Notes: a model not told the origin generated them from the sequence alone. A stretch of DNA of 64,000 nucleotides from Pseudomonas moraviensis (GCF_900105805.1 NZ_LT629788.1:1550001-1614000); one strand, 5' to 3'. Positions 45,718 through 55,248 are shown, counted from the stretch's first letter. Translations and numbers: made by a program.

Positions 45718-47118
45718 GTGAAGGGCGCGCGGGACAATGATTTTGTTTATCAGGCAGTTTATCGATATCTGACGACGCTGATTGATGATGCCACTGGGAG
45801 CACGGCGGTACGCATGCCCTCGTTGCGCCAACTGGCTGACCGGTTGAACGTGTCCATTTCGACAGTGCAATACGCGTATTCGCTCCTGGAAAAAGAAGGT
45901 CGGGTCTATTCCATAGCCAAATCAGGGTATTACGCGAACGCGCTGTTCAGCGTGGACTCGCTCGGCAATGGCAGTGATCTGCTGGAAACCGTTTACGTCA
46001 ATGCGAGACGTCCCGGCATGTGTGTTTTGAGCGCCGACGAGCCGGCGTCGCTGCAACCGCTGGACAGCCCGTTATTGACGCTGGAGCGGGAGCTGTTGCG
46101 TCAATACCCGCGTCAGCCCCAGACATTGGCGCAGCCTTGCGGTGAGCTGGAGCTGCGGGTCGCTCTGGCGGCGCGTTATACCTGTTCGACGGAGCATTAC
46201 TGGCATGCCGATGACGTCTATATCGGTGCTGATTTGCGGGGAATACTGGAGATTCTGATTTCGGTACTGGAATTGCGTCACGCCGCTGTCGTTGTCGAAT
46301 CGCCCTGTGACTGGGCGATCTTGCGCCTGCTCGAATCGTCCGGCGTGCGGGTGATCGAGTGGGCCTCGCAGGCTGAGGGCGCGCTCGATCTGCCGGCACT
46401 GGAATCGCTTTTGAAGAACGAGCCGGTACGTTTGATCCTGTTGTCATCGGTGTTGAGCATGCCTCTGGGCCGTGGCTTCAGTGATGAGCAGCAGCAGGCC
46501 ATCGCCAGGATGCTGGAGCGACATGGGGTCTGGGTGCTGGAGAATGACTGCTACAGCGAGCTTGACGAGTGCAGTGATTCACAGCGACTGCGGAACTGGC
46601 TCGACCCTCAGCGCTTGCTGGTGTTTTCCACCTTTGAGAAGTTCATCGGTGCCGAAGCGCCTTTCGGCTTTGTGCTGTCGCGGCATTGGCGTGACGAGTT
46701 GCAACGTCATTTCCTGTTACGCGCGTTTCGCCTCTCGCCCATACGCCAGAAGGCGATTGCCAGGCTGTTGAGCGGCGGACGGCTTGATCAGCACTTATGC
46801 GTGTTACGGCGAATGCTCAGTGAGCGCCGTACGCTGTTGATACAGGCGTTGCGCGAGCGTTTGGGCGATACGCTGCAGATTGTCGAGCCTCGGGGCGGCG
46901 CGACGGTGTGGGTGCGCTCGTTACGCCCCGTCGACATGCCGAATGTGTTTCATCGATTGCTCAAGCAACAGGTCATCGTGGCGCCGGGGGAGCTGTTCAG
47001 CCTGCAAGGCCTGCATGCGGACTCACTGCGTTTGAGCGCGCTGAACCAGGGCGATCGGGATTTGCCAGGCGTGATCGGACTTCTCGGCGATGCACTGCGT
47101 TTGTCGCCCGGCAAATAA
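45718..47118 (+). CDS. MocR-type GntR regulator with aminotransferase-like domain
   Basis: A 466-residue fusion of a GntR winged helix (VRMPSLRQLADRLNVSISTV near 32-51, YAYSLLEKEGRVYSIAKSGY) to a fold-type I aminotransferase-like domain. The PLP-binding lysine is probably Lys308 in FSTFEKFIGAEAPFGFVLS; the family usually has a Ser-Lys pair there, so Glu-Lys is a variant. MocR proteins use PLP or its aldimines as effector and often control PLP, amino-acid or amine genes. A GTG start at 45718 with GAGG just upstream is used; spacing is short, so the exact start is uncertain. It lies 49 bp after the unrecognised gene and likely regulates that operon. Confidence 0.85.
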   Translation: MKGARDNDFVYQAVYRYLTTLIDDATGSTAVRMPSLRQLADRLNVSISTVQYAYSLLEKEGRVYSIAKSGYYANALFSVDSLGNGSDLLETVYVNARRPGMCVLSADEPASLQPLDSPLLTLERELLRQYPRQPQTLAQPCGELELRVALAARYTCSTEHYWHADDVYIGADLRGILEILISVLELRHAAVVVESPCDWAILRLLESSGVRVIEWASQAEGALDLPALESLLKNEPVRLILLSSVLSMPLGRGFSDEQQQAIARMLERHGVWVLENDCYSELDECSDSQRLRNWLDPQRLLVFSTFEKFIGAEAPFGFVLSRHWRDELQRHFLLRAFRLSPIRQKAIARLLSGGRLDQHLCVLRRMLSERRTLLIQALRERLGDTLQIVEPRGGATVWVRSLRPVDMPNVFHRLLKQQVIVAPGELFSLQGLHADSLRLSALNQGDRDLPGVIGLLGDALRLSPGK

Positions 47119-47226
47119 CGTTAAAAAACATCGGGCGAGGGTTGGATACATCCCGTCGCACAGTGGTCAAACTGCCAGTAAACTGCGCAGCATTTCCTGA
47201 ACCACTCCGATTTCAGAGGTTTTTGC

Positions 47227-48873
47227 ATGACACTCAGTCCTTTTGCGGGCAAACCGGCACCGGCGGAACTGTTGGTCGATATCCCGCGACTGGTTACGGC
47301 CTATTACACCGGCCAGCCTGATGCATCGATTTCTACCCAGCGAGTGGCGTTCGGCACCTCCGGCCACCGCGGCAGCTCCTTTGATTTGAGTTTCAACGAA
47401 TGGCACGTTCTGGCCATCAGCCAGGCGATCTGCCTGTATCGCGAAGCCCAAGGCATCACCGGCCCGCTGTTTGTCGGCATCGACACCCATGCCTTGTCGA
47501 CCCCGGCCGGCGCCAGCGCACTGGAAGTCCTCGCCGCCAATGGCGTGACGGTGATGATCGCCGAAGGTGATGAGTACACGCCGACGCCGGCGATTTCCCA
47601 TGCCATTCTCTGCTACAACCGCGGCCGTACCTCTGGCCTGGCAGACGGGATCGTCATCACCCCGTCGCACAACCCGCCACAGAGCGGTGGCTACAAATAC
47701 AACCCTACCAACGGTGGCCCGGCCGACACCCACATCACCAAGTGGATCGAAGCCAAGGCCAACGAACTGCTGGCGAACAAGCTGGCCGGGGTCAAACGCA
47801 TCAGCTACGAGCAAGCGCTCAAGGCCAGCACGACCCATCGTCACGATTACCTCAACACCTATGTCGCCGACCTGATCAACGTCATCGACTTCAATGCCAT
47901 CCGCGACGCCCAGCTGCGTTTGGGTGTCGATCCGCTGGGCGGAGCAGGGGTGCGCTACTGGTCGGCTATTGCCGAGCATTACCGTCTCGACCTGGAAGTG
48001 GTGAATAAACAGGTCGATTCGACTTTCCGTTTCATGACCGTCGATTGGGATGGCCAGATCCGCATGGACCCATCGTCCAGCCACGCGATGCAGGGCCTGA
48101 TCGGTCTGAAAGAACGTTTTGACGTGGCATTCGCCTGTGATCCGGATCACGACCGCCACGGTATCGTCACGCCGTCCGGTGGTTTGCTCGCACCGAACAA
48201 TTATCTGGCGGTGGCGATCGATTACCTGTTCCAGAACCGTCCGCAATGGCGCGCAGATGCCGCCGTGGGCAAAACCGTGGTCAGCAGTGGTCTGATCGAT
48301 CGTGTGGCCAGGCGCCTGGGTCGTCGCCTTTACGAAGTGCCGGTCGGCTTCAAGTGGTTCGCTGATGGTCTGTTCGACGGTTCGTTGGGTTTTGGCGGTG
48401 AAGAGAGCGCCGGCGCCTCGTTCCTGCGCAAGGATGGCGGCGTTTGGAGCACCGACAAGGACGGTCTGATTCCTGCGTTGCTCGCCGCTGAAATGACCGC
48501 GCGCACCGGGCGCGATCCAAGCCAGGCCTACCGCGCATTGACCGATGAGCTGGGCGAACCGTTCTCGGTGCGCGTTGACGCCAAGGCCAATCCTGAGCAG
48601 AAGGCTCTGTTGAGCAAGCTGTCGCCGGAGCAGGTCACTTCGACCGAGCTGGCGGGCGAGAAAATCCAGAGCATTCTCAGCCACGCACCGGGCAACGATC
48701 AGGCCATTGGCGGCCTGAAAGTCATGACCGAAAACGGCTGGTTCGCGGCGCGTCCGTCGGGCACCGAAGACATCTACAAGATCTACGCCGAAAGCTTCCT
48801 CGGCGACGACCACCTCAAGCAATTGGTGGCCGAAGCGCAAACTTTGGTGGATGGCGCTATTTCCACTAAATGA
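47227..48873 (+). CDS. pgm: Phosphoglucomutase (alpha-D-glucose phosphate-specific)
   Basis: A 548-residue alpha-phosphohexomutase interconverting glucose 1-phosphate and glucose 6-phosphate. The phosphoserine loop TPSHNPPQSGG carries Ser147; the metal loop DPDHDRHG lies near residue 304; the sugar-binding loop GGEESAG is near 394; and the phosphate-binding loop RPSGTED is near 510. Length and order match the long bacterial Pgm. AGAGG stands eight bases before the ATG. It is monocistronic with a bidirectional terminator shared with the convergent pirin gene. It supplies glucose 1-phosphate for glycogen, trehalose and surface polysaccharide synthesis. Confidence 0.96.
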   Translation: MTLSPFAGKPAPAELLVDIPRLVTAYYTGQPDASISTQRVAFGTSGHRGSSFDLSFNEWHVLAISQAICLYREAQGITGPLFVGIDTHALSTPAGASALEVLAANGVTVMIAEGDEYTPTPAISHAILCYNRGRTSGLADGIVITPSHNPPQSGGYKYNPTNGGPADTHITKWIEAKANELLANKLAGVKRISYEQALKASTTHRHDYLNTYVADLINVIDFNAIRDAQLRLGVDPLGGAGVRYWSAIAEHYRLDLEVVNKQVDSTFRFMTVDWDGQIRMDPSSSHAMQGLIGLKERFDVAFACDPDHDRHGIVTPSGGLLAPNNYLAVAIDYLFQNRPQWRADAAVGKTVVSSGLIDRVARRLGRRLYEVPVGFKWFADGLFDGSLGFGGEESAGASFLRKDGGVWSTDKDGLIPALLAAEMTARTGRDPSQAYRALTDELGEPFSVRVDAKANPEQKALLSKLSPEQVTSTELAGEKIQSILSHAPGNDQAIGGLKVMTENGWFAARPSGTEDIYKIYAESFLGDDHLKQLVAEAQTLVDGAISTK

Positions 48874-48884
48874 TGGGCACATGA

Positions 48885-48916
48885 AAAAGGGCAACCGTCA
48901 GGGTTGCCCTTTTTTA
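48885..48916. terminator. Bidirectional terminator between pgm and the pirin gene
   Basis: Arms aagggcaacc (48887-48896) and ggttgccctt (48902-48911) with a five-base loop, T-run on the plus strand and a matching A-run upstream that gives a T-run on the minus strand. It serves both convergent genes. Confidence 0.92.
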
Positions 48917-48927
48917 TTGCCTGCGGA

Positions 48928-49623
48928 TCAGGCCAGGTCTACCAGTACGATCTCGCTGTCTTCGATCGCCGTGACCGTCAGCACTTGCTCGTGTGCCACT
49001 GCGACACCGTCACGCGCTTGCGCACGCAAGCCATTGACCTCGATCACGCCAGTGGCGGGGACCAGATAAGCGCGACGTCCCTCGTCCAAACGGTATTCGG
49101 CAGTTTCACCAGCCTTGATGTTCGCCGCCACCAGACGTGCGTTGGCGCGGATGCGCAGGCTTTCATCGTCGCCAGCCTTACCGCTGGCCAAAGTGACAAA
49201 ACCTTCGCGCTCGCCTTTGGGAAACGGCTTGGCTCCCCAGGATGGAGGGGCACCGGTTTCGGTCGGCAGAATCCAGATCTGGAAGATCTTGGTTTCCTTG
49301 TCTTCCAGGTTGTACTCGCTGTGGGCGATGCCGGTGCCGGCGCTCATCACTTGGACGTCGCCGGCTTCCGTACGGCCCTTGTTGCCGAGATTGTCCTGGT
49401 GAGTGATCGCGCCTTCACGTACGTAGGTGATGATTTCCATGTCGCGGTGCGGATGCTGCGGAAAACCTGTGCCAGCAGCGATGATGTCGTCGTTCCATAC
49501 GCGCAGATTGCCCCAGCTCATCCGCTGCGGGTCGTAGTACTCGGCAAACGAAAAGTGGTGATGCGCGTCCAGCCAGCCATGATGGGCGCCGCCCAGCGAG
49601 CTGAAGGGTCTGAGTTCAAGCAT
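48928..49623 (-). CDS. Pirin family protein (bicupin)
   Basis: A 231-residue pirin with two cupin domains. The metal-binding N-terminal cupin shows FPQHPHRDMEIITYV with His residues 56, 58 and, downstream, AGTGIAHSEYN. Bacterial pirins of this type include quercetinases and redox-linked regulators, so the exact role is open. The ATG at 49623 has GAGGAG eight bases upstream and is chosen over a start 20 codons earlier. It faces pgm across a shared terminator and is divergent from the helicase gene at 49882 with a 258-bp gap. Confidence 0.92.
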   Translation of the reverse strand: MLELRPFSSLGGAHHGWLDAHHHFSFAEYYDPQRMSWGNLRVWNDDIIAAGTGFPQHPHRDMEIITYVREGAITHQDNLGNKGRTEAGDVQVMSAGTGIAHSEYNLEDKETKIFQIWILPTETGAPPSWGAKPFPKGEREGFVTLASGKAGDDESLRIRANARLVAANIKAGETAEYRLDEGRRAYLVPATGVIEVNGLRAQARDGVAVAHEQVLTVTAIEDSEIVLVDLA

Positions 49624-49881
49624 GATCGTCTCCTCAATAAGGTTCGTCAGGGGGCGGGGCCCGTGGTTGATGACGACGATCATCTATCAGGCAATCATCG
49701 ATAAAAAGCGCAAAAACTGCCGCATCATGATCAGGTTATTAGATGGAATTCAGCCTCGAAATCGTTTCATCTGACTTTCAATTCGTCGCCTAAACCGATG
49801 ACCTGTAAGCATTTCGCTAGAACTGCAGAGTAAATCCAGACACCATAGCCGCCACAGCCTCACACCCTGGAGTCCGTCAGC

Positions 49882-52356
49882 GTGGTGCAACACATTCCCG
49901 ATCTTCCTCCTGAACTTCGTCCACTGGCCGAGATGCCCTGGTTCAAGCGTCTGGCCGCGCGTTTCTTCGGCCACGGCCTGACAAAACTGCGCGCCCAGCA
50001 CCGCGCCTCGTGGCTGCACGGGCAAGCCGACGGGTTTCGCAGCGGGCACACTGCTGGCGTTGAATACGGCTTCAGGGAAGGCAAGCTCGAGGGGCTGGAA
50101 GAGGGCCGTCAGGTCCTGCTGATTCGCGACAGCCGTAACACCGAGCATCGGCCGCCCGGCGTCGATAACAACCTGTTCGACGACTGGCGCCTGCCGCTGA
50201 CGGCGGAACTGAAAAAACGCATGAAGGCCGATGTTGCCCGTTTGCTGCCAGCCCACGCCCAGCCCAGCGCCGCGCAGTGGAAGATGATCTTCAGCGACAC
50301 GCCGTCCACCTCGGTGGTGGCCGGTGCTGGCGCGGGCAAGTCCACTACGCTGGTGCTCCGCATACTTTTGCTCAGCCACTACCTGGGTTTTGAGCTGGAT
50401 TCGATGACTGTGGTGACCTTCACCCGCGAATCGCGCAAGGATTTCATCAACAAACTGATTGAAATCTTCACGCTGTGGGGCCAGCCGCTGAACCTCAAAC
50501 AGGCCCGTGAGCTGGTGCGAACCTTCCACTCGCGCATCTTGCCCATGGTCCGCAGTCTGCCTGGGTTCGAGCGCCTGCAGGCCTTCGAGAATCTCAGTGA
50601 TCGTCCGCAGAGCAGCGCGGAAGAGGTCGACAGTAATCCGTTCGACCTGCGCATCAATGACGCGCAGCGACAGCAACTGAATGCCTGCTATCACCGCTTG
50701 TTCAACGAAGATGAGCGTTTCCGCCGGTTGATCCAGCCGCTGTCCCGCGCCGGGCTGCAGTTGAAGGAGCTGGAACGCGATCACCCCGATGTGCAGAAGC
50801 GCATGGCGGTCACCGAGCTTGCGGCCAAGCGCGATGAAGAGCTGTGCGACGTCATTGAGGATCTGTGGTTTCGCGCGGGTGCGTGGCCCATCAAGGGGAT
50901 CGAACCCAGTCGGCAAACGTTCGAGATCAACGGTTCAACGTTCCACTGTCACGGCTATATCCCGAGCCTCGATGCCTGGGTGGTGCTCGGCTTTGACTCC
51001 AAAGAAAACGCCCAGCTATGTCGGCCAAACGCCAAACTGAGCGTCCGCGCAGAATGGGCGGTCAAGCGCACACTGTTTCAAGCTTTCTGTCGTAAACCAT
51101 TGATATGGCTGGATAGTTACGAGTCGTCAAGGCGTGTTCTGGCCACCTTGGCCGGCGATGCCAGCGCCGGTCCCGGCTTCGACTACAAGGTTAAAGGCGA
51201 GTTGGCATCGGCGCCGCTGCTCGATTGTTTTGTCGGCGCGGCAGGCTTTATCGAAAACCTTGGCCTGGATGTACCCGACGCGGTCAGTCGCATGAGCTTT
51301 GCCAAGGACGATCCCGATCGGTTTTTCTTCGAAGCCCTGAGCCTGTTCTGGCGCGCGTTCGAGGATCACTTGCTGGACCAGAAACCGCCAGTGATGACCT
51401 ACAACCGCATGTTCGCCCTGTTCAGTGAGCATTCACCGGAAAACCTCAAGTTGCTCAGCGATGAACTGCTGCGACCGATGTCGCATTTGATGATCGACGA
51501 GTTTCAGGACGTTTCGCCGCAGATCGTTTCGTGGATTCGCGCCAGCCTTAACGAAATCCGCAGCCGTGGCCCGGCCATGCACGTCGGGCGCGGTGCGCAG
51601 CGTTCGTCGCTGTTGTGCGTCGGCGATGACTGGCAATCCATTTACGGCTGGCGCGGCAGTTCGCCGAGCTACTTCATGGAGTTCAACAAGGAGTTTCCTT
51701 CGCCGAGCACCACGCGGGTGATGCTCAGTGACAACTACCGCAGTCATCAACACATCATCGATGCCGCCGAGCACATTGTCCGCGCAGCGCCGGCCATCGC
51801 AGGCAAGAAGGCCAGGGCCAGTGGTGAGCCCAAACCATTGCAGCCGGTCAACGTGCTTGAGCGGAATGACGAGGCGCTGGGTCAACGACTGGCGGAACAT
51901 TACCGCCGCGGCGATTCGATCTTGATGCTCTATCGAAAAAGCAGCGATAAGTTATTGATAGAAGAGCATATTCAGCCGGTAGTTAATGTAGATTCGAACT
52001 TGCCCTACGAAGCGCGACGGCTGAAACAACTGACCTATCACAGTGCCAAGGGTTTGCAGGCTGATGCAGTGTTTCTGCTTGGCGACTGCCAGCACCTGAC
52101 CAGTTCGCCGTACAAGAATCAGGTCTACCGCATGGCCGGACTGGGCAAAACCGGCGACAGCGAGCCGTACGACAGTGCGCAAAAAGACGAGATCCTGCGT
52201 CTGGCCTACGTGGGCATTACCCGGGCCGTCAGCCATTGCTACTGGTACGTCGAACCGCAAGAACCCCAAGCGGTGAACATGCCGAGAGCGTCGGATCGAG
52301 TCGCCAGGGGCAAGCCATTCTTCGTCGATCATCGCGCGGAGAAGACCACCGCCTAA
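49882..52356 (+). CDS. UvrD/Rep-like superfamily 1 DNA helicase
   Basis: An 824-residue SF1A helicase. Motif I is AGAGAGKST (Lys153), motif Ia is VVTFTRES, motif II is MIDEFQDVS near 540, motif III is GDDWQSIYGWRGS, motif IV/V is HSAKGLQADAVFLL near 720, and motif VI is LAYVGITRA. The N-terminal 110 residues, including a Gly/Glu-rich segment (GVEYGFREGKLEGLEEG), and a large insertion between motifs Ia and II are unlike standard UvrD, so it is a distinct long subfamily. A GTG start at 49882 has GGAG nine bases upstream. It is probably involved in DNA repair or restart; no recognised partner lies nearby. Confidence 0.88.
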   Translation: MVQHIPDLPPELRPLAEMPWFKRLAARFFGHGLTKLRAQHRASWLHGQADGFRSGHTAGVEYGFREGKLEGLEEGRQVLLIRDSRNTEHRPPGVDNNLFDDWRLPLTAELKKRMKADVARLLPAHAQPSAAQWKMIFSDTPSTSVVAGAGAGKSTTLVLRILLLSHYLGFELDSMTVVTFTRESRKDFINKLIEIFTLWGQPLNLKQARELVRTFHSRILPMVRSLPGFERLQAFENLSDRPQSSAEEVDSNPFDLRINDAQRQQLNACYHRLFNEDERFRRLIQPLSRAGLQLKELERDHPDVQKRMAVTELAAKRDEELCDVIEDLWFRAGAWPIKGIEPSRQTFEINGSTFHCHGYIPSLDAWVVLGFDSKENAQLCRPNAKLSVRAEWAVKRTLFQAFCRKPLIWLDSYESSRRVLATLAGDASAGPGFDYKVKGELASAPLLDCFVGAAGFIENLGLDVPDAVSRMSFAKDDPDRFFFEALSLFWRAFEDHLLDQKPPVMTYNRMFALFSEHSPENLKLLSDELLRPMSHLMIDEFQDVSPQIVSWIRASLNEIRSRGPAMHVGRGAQRSSLLCVGDDWQSIYGWRGSSPSYFMEFNKEFPSPSTTRVMLSDNYRSHQHIIDAAEHIVRAAPAIAGKKARASGEPKPLQPVNVLERNDEALGQRLAEHYRRGDSILMLYRKSSDKLLIEEHIQPVVNVDSNLPYEARRLKQLTYHSAKGLQADAVFLLGDCQHLTSSPYKNQVYRMAGLGKTGDSEPYDSAQKDEILRLAYVGITRAVSHCYWYVEPQEPQAVNMPRASDRVARGKPFFVDHRAEKTTA

Positions 52357-52360
52357 GCAT

Positions 52361-52393
52361 AAAAAAGCCCGCATTGCTGCGGGCTTTTCTTTT
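52361..52393. terminator. Bidirectional terminator after the helicase gene
   Basis: Arms aaaagcccgca (52363-52373) and tgcgggctttt (52378-52388) with a four-base loop; T-rich runs follow in both directions, serving the helicase gene and the convergent DUF1652 gene. Confidence 0.92.
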
Positions 52394-52405
52394 TGAATCA
52401 GTCGG

Positions 52406-52699
52406 TTATGCGTAGTTCTTCAGGGATTCCGGAGGAGTGAACGCTTCCAGTTCATCCTCGATGGCTTCAATGATTCGTTCGACGTCCGCCGCGTTCATCA
52501 CCGTCGCACAGGGAATGCCGGCAATGGCGATCATGGTTTCGCCGCTGGCACGATCGAACAGACGGGCGATCAGGCTGCCCGGTGCATCCATCGTCGCTTC
52601 GAATCCCATGGGATGAAAATGCCAGCGCATCAACTGGCAAGCGTTGGGAAAAGTTACTTTGCTGGACCCTTTATTCATGGTGTTGCCCGCCTGCTTCAT
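52406..52699 (-). CDS. DUF1652-like small protein
   Basis: A 97-residue protein of the Pseudomonas DUF1652 type, recognised from the pattern ACQLMRWHFHPMGFEATMDA, then RLFDRASGETMIAIAGI and a C-terminal helix VERIIEAIEDELEAF. It is small, soluble and without catalytic motif; the family function is unknown. Three in-frame ATG codons exist (52720, 52699, 52678). The one at 52699 has AAGGA eight bases upstream and is chosen. It converges on the helicase gene across a shared terminator. Confidence 0.75.
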   Translation of the reverse strand: MKQAGNTMNKGSSKVTFPNACQLMRWHFHPMGFEATMDAPGSLIARLFDRASGETMIAIAGIPCATVMNAADVERIIEAIEDELEAFTPPESLKNYA

Positions 52700-52943
52700 C
52701 GAGCGCTTCCTTTTGCTCATGTTAGGTGGGAAGAGCCTTCATTGGCTCAACCAGTGCTTGAGCTTTAAAAGTAGCATCCGTGTGTGAAAAAACTGTGAGT
52801 TTTTTCAGTCCGTTTAGCGATTGATTCGCATTTTTTGATGTAAGTCACTGGCTCATCGATTATCGCCAAAACGCCACCATGGATTTTTCATTGAAGCGGC
52901 AGAGGAAGTTGGGCAAGCTCGGTTCTTTTTCGCCGAGCCGCTT

Positions 52944-53759
52944 ATGCACGCCGATGACGACGGCCCAGAACAGACCCAGGCCACTGCCGCGACGGTCATG
53001 CGCTATCACCTGAGCTGGAAGCACCGGGATCTGGACAGCGTCATGGCGCTTTATCACGCTGATATCCAGTACAACGATTTCTTTCAGAATCGCGTGCTTG
53101 CTCTGGACGAGTTGCGCGAATACGTGCGCGTCAGCATGCCGCGAGAATCCGACGAACTGCTCGAACATTGCGACCGCATCCGGGTGGACGGCAACACGGC
53201 GTTCATTCAGTACGAGGTGACTTTGCGCGGTGGCGATGGCCTGGTGTCGTTCCGTTCCAGCGAAGCGATCACGGTCAAGGACGGTTTGATCTGGCGCGTC
53301 AACGAGTACGCCTCGCTGGTGCGTACGCAAGCCGACGGCACTTCGGCACCCAGCCAGCGCCCGGCGGTCAGTCGTCTCGGGCTGTCACCGCGGCAATTGA
53401 GTTTCATGGCCGAAGACCTGCAGCAGTATTTCGAAAACCAGCAACCATATCTGGATCCTGAGCTCGACCTGCAACGGGTGGCGAAGGAGTGCGGGTACAG
53501 CCGCAATCAGATCTCCTATCTGCTCAACCAAGTGCTTGGGCAAAGCTTCTATCGCTACGTCAATCAGGCGCGCCTGCAGCATTTGCTGCGCGCCCTCGAC
53601 AGCGCCGCGCCGCCGTTGCGTATCGATGAGCTGGCGTTCGCCGCCGGCTTCAATTCGCTGTCAGCGTTCTACAAATGCTTTCGCGAGCACACAGGCCAGT
53701 CACCCAAGGCCTACGCCAGACAAATTTCTCTGCGGGCACGCGCGCAAGACAGCCACTGA
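52944..53759 (+). CDS. AraC-type regulator with N-terminal SnoaL/NTF2-like domain
   Basis: A 271-residue protein. Residues 15-125 read as an NTF2/SnoaL-like fold (VMRYHLSWKHRDLDSVMALY, IRVDGNTAFIQYEVTLRGGD, SEAITVKDGLIWRVNEYASL) instead of the usual cupin sensor. Residues 160-265 are an AraC DNA-binding domain (LQRVAKECGYSRNQISYLLN and ELAFAAGFNSLSAFYKCFRE). The NTF2 fold often binds small hydrophobic ligands, so it may be the effector site. It starts at an ATG with only a weak GAG upstream. It sits 51 bp before an FAD oxidase gene in the same direction and likely controls the amine-use genes. Confidence 0.82.
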   Translation: MHADDDGPEQTQATAATVMRYHLSWKHRDLDSVMALYHADIQYNDFFQNRVLALDELREYVRVSMPRESDELLEHCDRIRVDGNTAFIQYEVTLRGGDGLVSFRSSEAITVKDGLIWRVNEYASLVRTQADGTSAPSQRPAVSRLGLSPRQLSFMAEDLQQYFENQQPYLDPELDLQRVAKECGYSRNQISYLLNQVLGQSFYRYVNQARLQHLLRALDSAAPPLRIDELAFAAGFNSLSAFYKCFREHTGQSPKAYARQISLRARAQDSH

Positions 53760-53810
53760 AGGCAACCACTAGGATCGACGCCATTGAGGTTTTCAGTGGC
53801 GGAGTCTGGC

Positions 53811-55217
53811 ATGTCGGCGTGGCGCACGATCAGTTTGTGGATGGATCAGCTCGAAGAGCCGCTGGTGGCCCGGCCTGCGCTGGAGCGGGATCTGGACGTC
53901 GACGTGGCAATCATCGGCGCCGGTTACACCGGACTGTGGACGGCGTACTACCTGAAGAAACACGCGCCCGGCCTGGATATCGCCATCATCGAAGCGCAAA
54001 CCGCCGGATTCGGTGCTTCCGGCCGCAATGGCGGCTGGCTGATGGGCAACCTGCTCGGCGAGGATCGTCTGCTGGCAGGGTTGTCGCCAGAACAACGCCG
54101 GGCTTCTTACGATCTGCTGCACAGCATTCCTGATGAAGTGGAAATCGTCATCGAACGTGAAGGCATCGACTGCGATTACCGCAAGGGTGGGGTGCTTTAT
54201 TGCGCCGCGCGCTATCCCGAACAGGAAACTGTGCTGCGCGATTACCTGAGCAAGCTGCAAGCTCAAGGGCTGACGGACGACGATTACCGCTGGCTCAGCC
54301 CCGAGCAACTGGCTCAGCAGCTCCGCGTGGCGAAACCTTACGGCGGCATCTTCGCCCCTCACGTTGCGACCATTCACCCGGCGAAACTGGTGCGCGGTCT
54401 GGCGCAGACCGTGCAGAACATGGGCGTGAAGATCTATGAAAACAGCCCGGTGACCCACTGGCAGTCAGGCAGTTTGCGCACCGCCAAAGCCAGCGTGCGC
54501 GGCCGCTGGATTGTCCCGGCTGTGGAAGGTTATTCGGTGACGTTGCCGCCGTTGGGCCGCTATCAGTTGCCGGTGCAAAGCCTGATCGTCGCCACCGAGC
54601 CGCTGTCGGCTGCGACCTGGGATGAAATCGGCCTGAATCGCGGCCAGGCGTTCAGTGAATTCAGCCGTCAGGTCACCTATGGCCAGCGCAGTGCCGATAA
54701 CCGCCTGATTTTCGGCGCCCGTGGCGGTTATCAGTTCGCCGGCAAGCTGCGTCATGACTTCAACCTGACCCGCGACGAGGTCGAACTGCGCCGCTATCTG
54801 TTCGGCGAACTGTTTCCGCAACTGAAAAACGTGCAGATCACCCACGCCTGGGGCGGCAACCTCGGCATGTCGCGGCACTTCAAGCCGCACATGCTCTGCG
54901 ACCGCGCCAATGGCATCGCGCTGTCCGGCGGTTACGGCGGGGAAGGTGTCGGTGCCAGCAATCTCGGCGGACGCACCCTGGCCGATCTGATTCTCGAACG
55001 CGACAGCGAACTGACCCGGCAGCCGTGGGTACTGCCCGATGGCGGCATTCATGCGCTGCGCGCCTGGGAGCCGGAGCCGTGCCGCTGGTTGGGCTACAAC
55101 GCGATCATCAAAAGCTTCGTGCACGAAGACCAGACCCTGGCCAACCCGGCCACTGCACCCTGGCGGCGCAAGCTGGCCAGCCGGGTCGCCGGCTTCATGG
55201 AAGGTTTCATGCACTAA
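53811..55217 (+). CDS. FAD-dependent amine oxidase (PuuB/PauB-like, DAO family)
   Basis: A 468-residue DAO-type flavoprotein. The dinucleotide site is VAIIGAGYTGLWTAYYL (Gly36, Gly38, Gly41), followed by ASGRNGGWL near 75. C-terminal GGYGGEGVGASNLGGRTLAD is the FAD-closing motif. The pattern resembles gamma-glutamylputrescine oxidases and related enzymes that oxidise the amine nitrogen of polyamine derivatives. GGAG lies seven bases before the ATG at 53811, which is preferred to an in-frame ATG nine codons earlier. It is followed by cupin and PotF-like genes, which supports polyamine or amine catabolism. The exact substrate is inferred. Confidence 0.87.
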   Translation: MSAWRTISLWMDQLEEPLVARPALERDLDVDVAIIGAGYTGLWTAYYLKKHAPGLDIAIIEAQTAGFGASGRNGGWLMGNLLGEDRLLAGLSPEQRRASYDLLHSIPDEVEIVIEREGIDCDYRKGGVLYCAARYPEQETVLRDYLSKLQAQGLTDDDYRWLSPEQLAQQLRVAKPYGGIFAPHVATIHPAKLVRGLAQTVQNMGVKIYENSPVTHWQSGSLRTAKASVRGRWIVPAVEGYSVTLPPLGRYQLPVQSLIVATEPLSAATWDEIGLNRGQAFSEFSRQVTYGQRSADNRLIFGARGGYQFAGKLRHDFNLTRDEVELRRYLFGELFPQLKNVQITHAWGGNLGMSRHFKPHMLCDRANGIALSGGYGGEGVGASNLGGRTLADLILERDSELTRQPWVLPDGGIHALRAWEPEPCRWLGYNAIIKSFVHEDQTLANPATAPWRRKLASRVAGFMEGFMH

Positions 55218-55248
55218 ACGCCGTTTCCCTCAATAAACAGGTCACGCC

